Positions 8,599 through 18,040 are shown, numbered from the stretch's first letter. The stretch is 23,440 nt of DNA from Chara braunii (GCA_003427395.1 BFEA01000310.1:1126979-1150418), one strand, 5' to 3'. Notes: a model not told the origin generated them from the sequence alone. Numbers and translations: made by a program.

Positions 8599-9288
8599 AT
8601 GGCAGACCTGTACCGCAGGCTGCCTTTGCTGCTGCTCGCCGTTTTGCTGCTGCTTGCCGTTGTCGTGTTCCATATTTGCTGCCTCGTGCGCGTTCCAGGG
8701 AGGAAACAGACGCGGCGAACGCCGAAGACGGCTAGGAAGATGGAGAGGGTACAGACGAGGACCACGCTGTCCGTTGGGGCTGCGGGGTCGTCACGTCAGC
8801 GCTGCAGAAGTGCGGAAGCAGTCAGTCGGCCGTACGACCCCGCACTGTACAGCCACCTGCCGTCCCACGACATACCGTTGCCTCCAAGTGACGATGACGG
8901 CGACGACCCACGATGTTCTACCCTTCCTCTGGGCAGCGGTTCGACTCAGGATTGGATGGGGAGCCAGCTGCACAGGCGGGCATTGACGACGACGTACACT
9001 GATCTGCTAGAGGGGTGTGCCCCGGCTGGTTATGACACAGGACTGGTGGATCTCAGCTTCGGATTGAGGTCCGGAAGTGCCGGGGAGGCGACGCGCACCG
9101 TTATCGTGAACCCAGCTTCGGGCACCACCCATGCACTGCCTCCAGTGACAACGCAGACTGGGCGATCAGTTCCGTGTAGAACGATGACAGTAGGTGGCAC
9201 AGTGGACGGACGACGCCCAACGAAGAGTGGTCAGCAACGGAGGTCGTTGGTCGAAAGTTTTGGGATGATCATCGCGGCAATCGCGTGA
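8599..9288 (+). pseudogene. Probable N-terminal part of the Myb/SANT-like gene, frameshifted
   Basis: A 229-codon frame. Its first 30 residues are a leucine run from a TGC-rich repeat and are unlikely to be real protein. The later part (a Pro/Asp-rich segment, then QQRRSLVESF) looks coding. After ...LVESF at about 9262, sense continues in the next frame as DDHRGNRVKRAR, and from about 9297 in a third frame as GITRGVAKISVG, which enters the block at 9317. I infer one gene with two small frameshifts. An intron is possible, but no clean splice sites were seen. Confidence 0.5.
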
Positions 9289-9316
9289 AGCGAGCACGGC
9301 CGGCATAACGAGAGGG

Positions 9317-10342
9317 GTGGCGAAGATTAGCGTGGGGGCGGATGATATATTACGCGATGAAGACAGTGGAGTTGCGGAGGATTGCGAGGCGGACGACGGG
9401 GCCTGTAAGGACGACGAGGAGGACGACGAGGACATGGAGATTCGTCCACTGGGGAGAAAGCGGGGAGTGTCGACGGCCGCGAAAAAGTTGCCTGAAACGC
9501 GCATGGGGCGGAGAGGGAAGAAGGGTGTGGAAGATGCGTCGGCTGGCGAGGGATCGAAAAGCCGGGATTTTTGGACCGTGGAGCACATGATTGCTCTCAT
9601 CCGGGCAAAAAGAGACCAGGATTCGCATCTTGCCGGTCTCGCGCACACTACGGGAAGGATGAAGACGAAGACATGGAAGTGGGACGACGTGGAGAAGAGG
9701 CTGGTGCACATGGGGGTCACGAGTAGAAAAGTCATCGATTGCGGGAAGAAATGGGACAACGTGTTCCAGCAATTCAAAACTGTGCACAAGTTTATGGGAG
9801 AATAGGGGAAGCCAAATTTCTTCACATTGACGCCAGGCGAGAGGAAGGAGCGGGGGTTCGATTTCCGGATCGATGAGCGTGTGTATTCGGAGATGGCGGC
9901 GATGACCAGGAGCGATCACACCATACACCCCACCAAACTCGCCGACACTGGTGCAACGGGAGGTGTTCAAATGTCGGGCCCACGCGGGGGTCGGAATGAA
10001 TCCGGTGGTAGTGAGGGGGGCGGGGATGGACAGGACGACGATCAGGGGTCCACGAAGGATTCTATCAGCGGCGGTGGTGTTGGCAGGGGCAGCAAACGGA
10101 AGAATGTGAGACAGCAGACCTTCGACACGATTGTAGACGTCATGAAGGAGCACGGGAGTCTGATGGCGTCAATCGTGGACAGCGCGAGCAAGAGACAGTG
10201 CTCAATTCTAACCAGGCAGTGCGACATTCTGGAGCGAGAGGTTGAAGTGCAGAAGGAACACTACTTTAAGGCCAACCAGGCGAACTTGATGATGTGCGAA
10301 GCACTTATGGAGATTGCTAAAGCGATCCGCGAGCGATCGTGA
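9317..10342 (+). pseudogene. Myb/SANT-like (trihelix-type) DNA-binding protein of the transposon, one internal stop
   Basis: Two open blocks in the same frame, 9317-9805 and 9827-10342, are separated by a single TAG at 9803-9805; the codons between the stop and 9827 read as protein. Block one has an acidic stretch (about 21-41), a basic stretch (47-70) and a Myb/SANT-like domain at about 82-160. The spaced tryptophans W86, W122 and W146 are the hallmark of the trihelix-type fold. Block two has a Gly/Asp-rich linker, a basic KRK motif (a possible nuclear signal) and a C-terminal helical, coiled-coil-like segment (about 110-171). In PIF/Harbinger elements a Myb/SANT-like protein binds subterminal DNA and helps bring the transposase to the ends and into the nucleus. 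Here the stop would remove the C-terminal half. Confidence 0.82.
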
Positions 10343-11217
10343 CATCTCCCCGCCATGCGTGCCGTCATTGTCCTGTGTGCTACAGTGACGAGATGTGCTG
10401 GTTGTGTACAGACGGCTGGTTGTTTTTTGGGCGCACGGTTTTTTTTTTTTTTTTAGGTATGCATTTATTTCATGATTTCATTGTAGAATGGGTATGATTG
10501 CTGTCATGCCCCGCGGCGCGTCCTTCGGTGTTGCGCTACGTCGTCTGATTACAGAATATTAGGACTGTTGTAGTGAGCCGTCGCCGGCACACATGGATGG
10601 CGAGCTTCGGGGGTTTCAGAGAAGGGTGTGATTTTCGGGCGGGAGGGGGTCGTTGTTTTGGCGGGCTTTTTAGACCTCCGCCAGGATCCTTCTGCGCGCC
10701 CACTATGGATGTTGGCCATGCAAGGGATGACATGCGCCTGCGGAGGAAAACGGACCATGGGCGAGCGACGAAGGGGCGGGCTGTAGTGGACGGGGACTCA
10801 TGTCCACGGTGTACTTCCACATCGTTGTACATGGAAAAAGGACATTCCGCCCGCCATTTCGTACCGCAGTGGTTCCTTACCCACGGATCCCTCTCGCACC
10901 GTCTGCCTACCTGCTCATCGTTGCGCGCCTGCAACTCCGCGTCCCGCTCCACGCTCCCACATCGTGCTGCGCGGACAATGCCCCTTCATGCGCATCAAAC
11001 AGGCGGTCCTTTGTCCCCGTCGCGCCAGCTTTCCTATTCGCCCGCGTGTCGCGCTTCAAGGACTTGAGCGCCGCCTCTGTCCACGCGTTCGTTCGTCGAT
11101 GTCATCCTTCGTGGACGTGCTCCTCCGCCAACGTGTTTCGTCGCCTTCGATCGCCATTTCGGTCGCCATCGTCGTCGCGGCTCCACGACCACTGCCCCGT
11201 CATCTGCATCGTCCACA
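10343..11217. other. Spacer between the Myb-like gene and the unknown gene
   Basis: Contains a T run at 10440-10454 and a long C/T-rich, GC-rich stretch. Frames such as 10573-11067 and 10964-11530 are open only through composition. It probably holds the end of the Myb-like transcript and the promoter and leader of the following gene. Confidence 0.45.
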
Positions 11218-12933
11218 TTGTCCTCCGTCCATGTGGAAGCACTGGGAAGCAGTCACAGGCGTCCTTCTTCCGCGCACTCTTTCGTCGAAGGAAGCCTTCG
11301 TTTACGTGGTCGTTGTTGCCGATTTGCGGACCAGATGCCCCCACGGGGAGTCTCAGCGAGGGGCAGGAAAGATGGCGGGGTGGGCGACGGTGGGGAAACC
11401 AACAAAGGGAGAGGCCACATACCGAAGTGGAAAAGGCAGCGCATCGATGACGCGAGCTCCTCACAAACTGAGGACTTCCTCACAGACGAAGTGGCTATGG
11501 TGGACGCGCAAGGGACGACAGGGGTCGTGAGGTTGGGTTTCAGGCGGGATGGAGTGTCGAGGGAGCAGCTGCAAGCAGCGAGACGCAGCGTTGTTGGCAG
11601 TGCTGCCGGGACGGTGCCAAGGTCCCCAAACACGGCAGGGGTTGTCGTCACGGCCGTGCGGGTCGCGGGACAAATTTTGGCGGCGGCAGGCCAAGGTCAG
11701 CCACGTCAGCCACTCCCCCTGCAACACGTGTTGGCGACAGGGGGAGGGCACATGGCGACCACGCAAAAGGGCGACACGACGGCTACCGCCAGTCAGACGG
11801 CGGCGGCAGACCACAAAGCTAAAGGCAGAGTCGTCGAAGGCGCGGAAAGGGTGGGGTTCGACGACATTGGCCGTGACGATGGCCGAAGAGACGGAAAGCG
11901 GGAGGGCAATGACGGCGACGACCGTCCACTTGTGTCGAGGGGGAAGGGAGCGCCGAAGGAGGACGAGCTGCAAGAGAAGGCCAAGTTGTGGGTTGATTGC
12001 GACGCTTTCTGGGGTCAGGGCCCCGGGAAACCTCTGAGGGAGGCGGTAGGCGAATGCACCGACTACTTCGTCGCCGTCGCCAACGGAGACGCAGGAGCTG
12101 AGCCACCTTCGATGCTCATCATGCCGCCGAACGATGTGCCTCGCTTCAAGATCGACGACCCGGCGCAGCGTGAACCGGCTCTCCGCAGAGCNNGCAGCGT
12201 GGAGAGAGTAGTGCTGCGCACCATCCACGGTTGGATCTTTAAATCGCAGTCGAGGTGGACTGGCTTCTGTCGTGCAGAGTCCTACATCACGGTCGACTTC
12301 GCCACGGACCTCGCATGAGCAGTTTGGCAGGCCTTGGAATGGTCGAGAGTGGTATCCCCTGCACTCGTCTACCACACGGTGGCGATGAAGATGGACGTGC
12401 CCCTGTGGTTCGCGGGGGTGAAGATTGAGGACTGCCCGGAAGACGACGACATGGCGGCCCGGCAGGAGGCGACAGTTCTTCTGCTGGAGGAGTGCTGGAT
12501 AGATGCGCTCTAGTGCTGACAGTGGGCGGATGGCGGGCGCGTAAAACAGGAGAGGTTGTCCAGGCTGGATAACTGTCTGCGAGCGTTGTTGTGCGCGGTC
12601 ATGTGGATCATGCGCATGGGAGGTGACGACGACCGATCGCATTACGAGGCATGGTCGTACGCGTCCATGGTCGCGAAACTCACGATGATAGCGGCGGGGT
12701 CGTACATCTTCAACTGGCGCCGACACGTGGTGGACTCCGCCAACCTCGTCCTCGATCGTCTAGGGAAGGCCCACCTCACGCTGGGAGATTACCCGCAATG
12801 CATTCCGGAGTGGTGTGATTGCGGGTTGGCGTTCGGGCACAATGCTGCCCTCAAGAACGCGGCGGAGGCCGCAAAACACGGGTGGATCCGCAGCGGGCCC
12901 GAGGCGGATGACGATGGAGATGATGGCGAGTGA
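11218..12933 (+). pseudogene. Third gene of the transposon: unknown protein, three in-frame stops
   Basis: A long reading frame of about 570 codons kept in a single phase across three stops: TGA 12316-12318, TAG at about 12511 and TGA at about 12517. Sense clearly continues between them (AVWQALEWSRVV, VPLWFAGVKIED, then NCLRALLCAVMWIMRMGG to 12933). The ATG at 11335 (MPPRGVSARGRK) is a more natural start than 11218. The N-terminal half is Gly/Arg/Ala-rich and probably disordered. From about residue 240 (KLWVDCDAFWGQGPGK) it becomes a well-composed globular domain with many Trp, ending in an acidic DDDGDDGE tail. I do not recognise a domain. It could be an accessory transposition protein, captured cargo, or a lineage-specific transposon protein. 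Two N bases at 12192-12193 obscure two residues. Confidence 0.65.
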
Positions 12934-14477
12934 CACGTCATCTCGAGTACATGGCAGCGGGTTGGTGCGCATCGTCGGCGCTTCATCGACGGTGGTGACG
13001 AGAGGAGGAAGTGTGCGCCTTCAAGTGGACACGGTAGCGCAGAGGCGAGACGGGTGTTGCCATGTGCTGGGGGTGGGGGGTGTGGCGAATAGGTGAGGTG
13101 GCAGGTCCTGCGCGGCAGTGTGTTGAGGCGGAGGTGCGGAAACATCTCTCACCGCGTCCAAGATAAGGGTGGCGAAGACTGCGCGGTCCAGCGACGTGGC
13201 CACGTCGGCAGATGGCTCTGTACAGCGCGTGTTGTGAGCGGCTCCTGTGTTTTAAGTTTTTTTTTTTTTTGTTTGTTTTCTTCATGTAGTCTTTTAGGAA
13301 TTGGAGCACACTTTCTGGTCGTGCTCCACAAAAGGGTTTGTTAATCACGGGTGTGACACGTGGCGGCACTCCGCGAACTGCAGGATAAGTTCGCCCTCCG
13401 TGGTTCGCGGTTGGAGGGTGGATTGTGGGGAGGGAGGGTGGATAGGTAGGAGAAAAGTCGGTCGCCGCCACAACTTTCTCCGTACTTCAGCGGATTATAT
13501 GCAATCATTTCTGTTTCTGTGTGAACGTCGTGTGACTGTATGGTTCTTATCGCTCAGCCACTGCTGCTTTTCTTTTGTTGTGTGCGGGTTTATCATGCAC
13601 GATAATCGTTGACATGATCGTCTGAATTGCGTCCACGGCCTCTATTGTCATGCTCTTGTTATTGCTCATCGCCATGTCGTCCACAACTTCTGTTCATTTT
13701 GAACACCACAAATAAAGGAGAAAAAAAAAAACAAACAAACAAACAATGCACGAACCCATCGAAAAAATTACTAGAGGGTTCTCAACCATTTGCCAAAATG
13801 TGAACCCATCACGAGAAAAGTGTTTGTTGATTACATTTCGTTCAATGCACGTGGTGGTCATTAGTTGAACATCGAATCTTCACCAACAGCATCAACCGAA
13901 CGCCGAGTACTGCAGACAACATGCATCACAGACGCTACATGTGGTGGACAGAAAACACGTGTCATGAAAAGACGGACAGCAGCTCGACACACAACGGCGA
14001 CCTCACACAAATAAATGAAAAAATACAAATATCTTATAATTTGAAGCAACACCGCGATCCAAAGTACATGCGAAACAGAGGGGTGTCGACCTGCTCCGCG
14101 CCGCCACCCGACAAGCTCCGAAAAACCCCTCCAACCCCTCTTCCCCCCTTCCCTTTTTCCCATCCCCATGCCCACGGATTTGCGCGGGAACACCGCCACG
14201 GCAAGGACGACATCAATGAACAACGAAAAAAATAACAGCGACGTCACTGCCGATCACCTACGACAATTGAGCCGCTTCACTGCCGATCACCCACGACGAG
14301 GAGAAGCACACTACCGTCGACTACAACAACAAACACCTACAAACGAGTCGTCCGCCGCTGCAAACCCTGCGAGATAACTCTGCGCGTATTCACGAATGAC
14401 GCAAGCGCTGCGACTCGACGACGGACGCACACGGCTTCTGTCTATGCACGCGAGGCGGAGTGGCGCGACATGCACGA
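12934..14477. other. Spacer between the convergent unknown gene and transposase gene
   Basis: No gene seen. It contains T-rich 13257-13271, an AATAAA at 13711-13716 followed by A11 and (AAAC)n at 13721-13745, and a C-rich tract around 14098-14160. Since the unknown gene and the transposase gene point toward each other, both 3' ends should lie here. Confidence 0.5.
13711..13716 (+). terminator. Candidate polyadenylation signal AATAAA
   Basis: AATAAA followed four bases later by an A run. It lies 778 bases past the end of the unknown gene, on the correct strand. Weak evidence on its own. Confidence 0.3.
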
Positions 14478-15659
14478 TCAGATGTGTTTCATCCGCTCCG
14501 CAAGCGCATTGCGGAGCGCATGTGCGGCGTCTGTCGATGTCAGCATCGTCACTGGCTGCGGTGGACGATGAATCCCCAAGTCCACTCGCCGCCTCACCCC
14601 GTTCTCGTCGACCTCCCACAACAAGTTCTCGTCGAACTCGATCCCAGCATCGAGCAGGATGTTGTGGAGAATGCAGAAGGCCGTGAACTGCTGCGGTAGA
14701 GTGTCCAAGTTCGTCTTGTGTGACCGCAGGAAGAGCCTCCACATCCCCTTCAACCTCCCGAACGCCCTCTCCACAGCACCTCTAGCGACCTTCTGTTTGT
14801 TGTCGAACCTTTCCTCGTCCGGGTGCTGATTGATTCCTCCGTACGGCACCACTATCCATTCCGAAGGAGGATACCCGTTGTCGCCCAAGATGTATCCGTT
14901 CGTCCTCACCCCTCCCGACAGCGTCACAGGCGGCCCGTGAAAAAACGTTCCCTCTTCCGCGCGCCTCGACAGACTTGACAGCTGAATCACCCGAATGTCG
15001 TGGCAGCTGCCCGGGTAGCCAACGAAGATGTTAAGCACACGCAGATCCAGGTCCACCACCACCTGCGCAATGACGGAGAAACGGTGCTTGCGGTCGAAGT
15101 AGTTCTCGCTCGGAGCGTTCGCCGGTTTGTCCACGTAGATGTGTGTGCAGTCAACTGCGCCATGGCAGTTGGGAAAGCCCTTGTCTTGAAACGCACGTAG
15201 CACCACGTGTTTACGCACCCCTGTCGGCCACGATATCTTGTCCCCGTAGACCCGCAGCAACGCGGCTGTCACATCGCGCACGGCTCGAACTCCGGATGCT
15301 CTGCCAATGNCGAACNATGATGTGTTGTTGTCGTANGACTCTCCTGTTGCCCACCTATACAGCGCGTACGCGANGATCTGATCCGGCTGAAGCGGCTCCC
15401 TGTAGAACGTGACCTGTCGTTGCAAATGAGGCGCACAGGCTTCGGTGATCTCCATGAACACTCTCCTCGACATGCGGAACTTTTCCCGGAAGTAGTCATC
15501 CGTCGCGTCGTCGCACACCCGCAAATCCTCCCAAGTCCTGCCAGTTCTCCGCCTCATCCACCAACGTGGCGTCGCCCTGGGAAGCACACCGGAGCTGATT
15601 GCAGTGCACAGCTGAACCACGGCCTCCGAAGTCGTGATGTAGTGTGGGGCGTCCAACAC
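14478..15659 (-). CDS. PIF/Harbinger transposase (HARBI1-like, DDE_Tnp_4 type)
   Basis: A 393-codon frame with no internal stop. Residues about 50-110 form the helical N-terminal region seen before the catalytic domain in HARBI1-like proteins (FREKFRMSRRVFMEI...). The RNase-H-like catalytic domain follows: D170 in GAVDCTHIYVDKP, D260 in YILGDNGYPPSEW, and E297 in ARGAVERAFGRLKGMW, the expected D-D-E triad. It cuts and rejoins DNA at the element ends. The frame begins with GTG right after a TAG, so this is not a normal start. The first ATG is codon 35 (15555-15557), inside apparently conserved sequence, so an upstream exon or 5' decay is likely. N bases at 15310, 15316, 15336 and 15374 hide four residues before the catalytic domain. 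It is convergent with the unknown gene. Confidence 0.9.
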   Translation of the reverse strand: MLDAPHYITTSEAVVQLCTAISSGVLPRATPRWWMRRRTGRTWEDLRVCDDATDDYFREKFRMSRRVFMEITEACAPHLQRQVTFYREPLQPDQIXAYALYRWATGEXYDNNTSXFXIGRASGVRAVRDVTAALLRVYGDKISWPTGVRKHVVLRAFQDKGFPNCHGAVDCTHIYVDKPANAPSENYFDRKHRFSVIAQVVVDLDLRVLNIFVGYPGSCHDIRVIQLSSLSRRAEEGTFFHGPPVTLSGGVRTNGYILGDNGYPPSEWIVVPYGGINQHPDEERFDNKQKVARGAVERAFGRLKGMWRLFLRSHKTNLDTLPQQFTAFCILHNILLDAGIEFDENLLWEVDENGVRRRVDLGIHRPPQPVTMLTSTDAAHALRNALAERMKHI

Positions 15660-16378
15660 CCTCTACAGCAGAAGCCTGTGTCACCGCCTGGAAAGCACTG
15701 CCTTCATGCGGCCCGCCGCCCTCTCTGCTTCGTATCGACGGACTACGGCAACGGCTGTCGCCGTGACAGCTGTCCTCTCCGTCGGCGTCAGCACAGCACG
15801 CCCACCCCCATCACATCCCTCCATTCGCGCACGTCCACGAGGAAGAGCAACGTCCACCGCCACCCACCTGCGCGAATCAACGTCCACGGCGACGATCGAA
15901 GACGCCTACAACGAGGTGTGGAAGACAGGTGTGATGACAAAATGTACACCGCGATGGGAGCGTTCGTCCTCCGTCCGTGAACCACGGAAGCGCCCTCCGC
16001 ATGCACGTGGCGAGCGCAGGAGAGGAATTAGACAATTCGTTTTGCCCGCGACGAACACACTGCACACGGTGGCGGCGCGGTGCCGCTGAAGTACAAAACG
16101 CGACGTCAAGCCTGCACGCCCGTCCCCCAGTCGACGTGCCCTTCCGCCTGTGCGCCGCCACACCGTCGTTCCGCACGAAGAAATTTCAAATTTCGAAATT
16201 CGAACGGGGCCGTTCTCGCGTTCGCAATTTTTTTTTTTCCACGGCCCGTGACGTTTTGCCGCCGTTCGGCTGGTGGACCTGCGCGCCTCGCACACGGACA
16301 TCCCGAATCGGAGGTCGGACAACACCCTCGCGGCCGTCTATAATCTCATGAAACTGGCCGCGGGACGGCCTCGAGGAC
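15660..16378. other. Right-side non-coding spacer of the transposon
   Basis: GC-rich and without a credible gene; overlapping frames on both strands are compositional. It should hold the promoter and leader, and perhaps a first exon, of the transposase gene. Around 16187-16215 there is a cluster of AAATTTC/GAAATTCGAA motifs. Confidence 0.45.
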
Positions 16379-16480
16379 GCATCCTCGGGGCTACTCTCCG
16401 AGGACAGGTGGAACGACGCCTACAAAAATAAAAAAAAACTTCGAGGATTCGTCCTCGGAGCTCGAGGACGCTCCGAGGAG
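16379..16480 (-). promoter_or_regulatory. Right subterminal cluster of TCCTCGG/CCGAGGA motifs
   Basis: At least six copies of TCCTCGG, TCGAGGA or their complements in about 100 bases, including the 22-base block 16396-16417 that is the exact reverse complement of 8029-8050. It mirrors the left end, so both ends share a candidate protein-binding array. Confidence 0.7.
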
Positions 16481-16495
16481 TGTCGAACGATGCCC
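16473..16495 (-). repeat. Right terminal inverted repeat of the Harbinger-type element
   Basis: The minus strand begins GGGCATCGTTCGACACTCCT, matching the left end at 22 of 23 bases. TTT lies directly outside, at 16496-16498 on +. Confidence 0.88.
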
Positions 16496-17140
16496 TTTGT
16501 GAACTCAAAGCCTCCCCCTGCAATCCCTCCTTCCCCCGAACAAGGAATGTGTGCCATCTTGCCTTTCCTTTCTCCTCCCCACCAGTTTGCACAGAAGTTT
16601 CTGATATCTTTTTTAATGTCTGCTTTCTGTGTCAAATGCTTTATCTTTGCCAGTACTTTTTTCCATTGCACTCTTACTTCTGTTTCAATGAAATGTCTGA
16701 CGATGTGTGCCGCTTCCCCTTCCCCCAACCTGGCCCCTTCCTGGTCGAACACACATCTTTTTGTCCGTAACATCCAAATCATCGCCTTCCTAGCCGTGGT
16801 AAATAGATTGTTGGTGTAGCCGGGGGCTAGCTGCTTTCCCCATTCTCCTAGTAAGATGGTTTCCCATTTCCAAGGCCATTCCTCCTCAGTGCCCAGTTGG
16901 GACCAAATGCGATCCCGCCAGCGCCACATTAATACCGCCCCTGGGCACTAGTGGAAGATGCGTTCTATTGATTCACACACTTTGCGGCTTGGGAATCCTG
17001 CATAGCATGATTTACACCATGGGAGAGCATCCCCTTTCTGTTCCAGGTTAGTTCTGTCAATGATCCAGCTGTTGGTGGGGAGGCATCTATGGGTGATCTG
17101 CCACTGTAGTGATCCATTCATCATTCTTTTTAGGAGGTCC
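16496..17140 (-). pseudogene. LINE-2 ORF2: zf-RVT knuckle and C-terminal region
   Basis: In one minus-strand frame the order is RDLLKRMMNGSLQWQI, LPTNSWIID, then the zinc knuckle LPWCKSCYAGF...ERIFH-stop-CP. The stop is TAG between the conserved His and the last Cys, near 16950, so the knuckle is broken by a single nonsense codon. After it the frame is open at 16929-16496 (WKWETILLGEW, ARKAMIWMLRTKRC) to the transposon edge. Beyond 16495 the open frame continues only by chance through the terminal repeat. LINE-1 has the equivalent knuckle intact at residues 216-234 of its second block. Confidence 0.82.
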
Positions 17141-17737
17141 CTACGCTGAGAGGGTTACCCCCAGCACGCGAATCTGTTCCTCTAGGGGTCTCCAATCCAC
17201 CTTGGGCTGCTCCGGGGGACGAACCCCATGATAGTGGATCCACCAGCCCTGCGTCTTACTTCCCCAGTTGACGGTCATGTATGACACCCAGGTGAAGCAT
17301 GTCATCAGGGCTCTGATTTCTTCCATGTTGTTATGTGTAGCCTCAGTCTTTATTGTCAAGTCGTCGGCAAACATCGAGTAGATGGGTATGACTTCCTCTG
17401 GGATGCCAGCCGATCGAAGTCTGGAGATTTTTTTGTTTGTTCTTAGGTTGGCCCCCAAGTCCTTCATTACTATGATGAAGAGAAAGGGGGCTATGGGGTC
17501 ACCCTGCCACACCGAGCGCTGCAATCTTATTTCTGGTGCAAGCAGGTCATTCACTTGTACCCATGTTGTTGCGTTATGGTGGAGAATCCTTATCCAGACC
17601 CGCAATTCTGGTCCGAATTTCATTTTCTGTAGGCATTTGTCCAGGAATCTCCAATCCACGTGGTCGTAGGCTTTTTCAAAATCTATAATCACTATTGCTG
17701 CGTTTTGCTTCGATTGTTTTGCTAGTTTGATCAGTTC
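17141..17737 (-). pseudogene. LINE-2 ORF2: reverse transcriptase palm
   Basis: The minus-strand frame contains IIDFEKAYDHVDW (motif A), RSVWQGDPIAPFLF (motif B) and MFADDLTI (motif C), so the catalytic aspartates are present. The first ATG at 17692 is internal: coding reads upstream in phase as ELIKLAKQSKQNAAIV to about 17737, where a one-base shift joins it to ...SHDNVLL in another frame. At the other end the frame stops at 17141-17143, exactly where the sequence jumps to the region upstream of the zinc knuckle, marking the internal deletion. Confidence 0.88.
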
Positions 17738-18003
17738 TAGAACAGAAGCACATTATCATGACTCTTCCTATTGCGCATGAACCCCGTTTGAGCGGGGTGG
17801 ATTATCTCCTTCAGTACCGGTATCATCGTGTTGGCCAGCGCCTTGGCCACAAGCTTGTATACCACTGTGAGGAGGGTGATAGAACGGTAGTTTTTTATGT
17901 TTGTGTTATCTCATTTTTTGTGCAACAGGGTGAGAATGCCTTGGCCTACAAATTCTCTCATTTCTCCCGAAGCTTTCACCTACAGCTACACGTGTACTTT
18001 GCT
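17738..18003 (-). pseudogene. LINE-2 ORF2: upstream reverse transcriptase motifs, frameshift and stop
   Basis: The minus strand reads GQGILTLLHKK, a TGA, then DNTNIKNYRSITLLTVVYKL and HPAQTGFMRNRKSHDNVLL. These are the fingers-region motifs of a LINE reverse transcriptase. The TGA falls where glycine is usual (KKGD), one base from a GGA codon. Similarity ends near 18003, which is the 5' truncation point. Confidence 0.8.
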
Positions 18004-18040
18004 TGAAAGTTGGCGTGACCAAACATCTTATAAAAAAAAA

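Larger units (their letters stand above)
7982..16495. mobile_element. PIF/Harbinger-type DNA transposon carrying three gene regions, nested in LINE-2
   Basis: An 8,514-base element bounded by inverted repeats 7982-8004 and 16473-16495 (22 of 23 matching, termini GGGC...GCCC). It is flanked on both sides by TTT, a plausible 3-bp target duplication as is usual for PIF/Harbinger. Inside are a Myb/SANT-like gene (+, decayed), an unknown gene (+, decayed) and a DDE_Tnp_4-type transposase (-, mostly intact). It is much more GC-rich than the flanking AT-rich DNA. Autonomous movement now looks unlikely because the Myb-like partner is broken, although the transposase frame is open. The length is above the few kb usual for the superfamily, mainly because of the extra gene and long spacers. 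Confidence 0.88.
16496..18003 (-). mobile_element. LINE-2, 5' half: reverse transcriptase to C-terminal region, interrupted by the transposon
   Basis: A second non-LTR element, distinct in sequence from LINE-1. Reading on the minus strand it has RT motifs (17990 to 17141), a zf-RVT knuckle (about 17060-16940) and a C-terminal region (16929-16496) that continues at 7981-7843. The endonuclease is missing. About 1.2-1.3 kb that LINE-1 has between its RT palm and its zinc knuckle is absent at about 17150, so the copy is internally deleted as well as 5'-truncated. Confidence 0.88.

Noticed and set aside
8599-8700. A signal peptide or membrane segment at the start of the 8599 frame
   Set aside because: The leucine-rich stretch is encoded by a TGC-rich repeat and precedes a nuclear-type DNA-binding protein; it is more likely untranslated or outside the true protein.
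10573-11450. Several overlapping frames of 160-216 codons
   Set aside because: Open on both strands through GC-rich composition, Arg/Ser/Pro-rich, no domain, and no continuity with neighbours.
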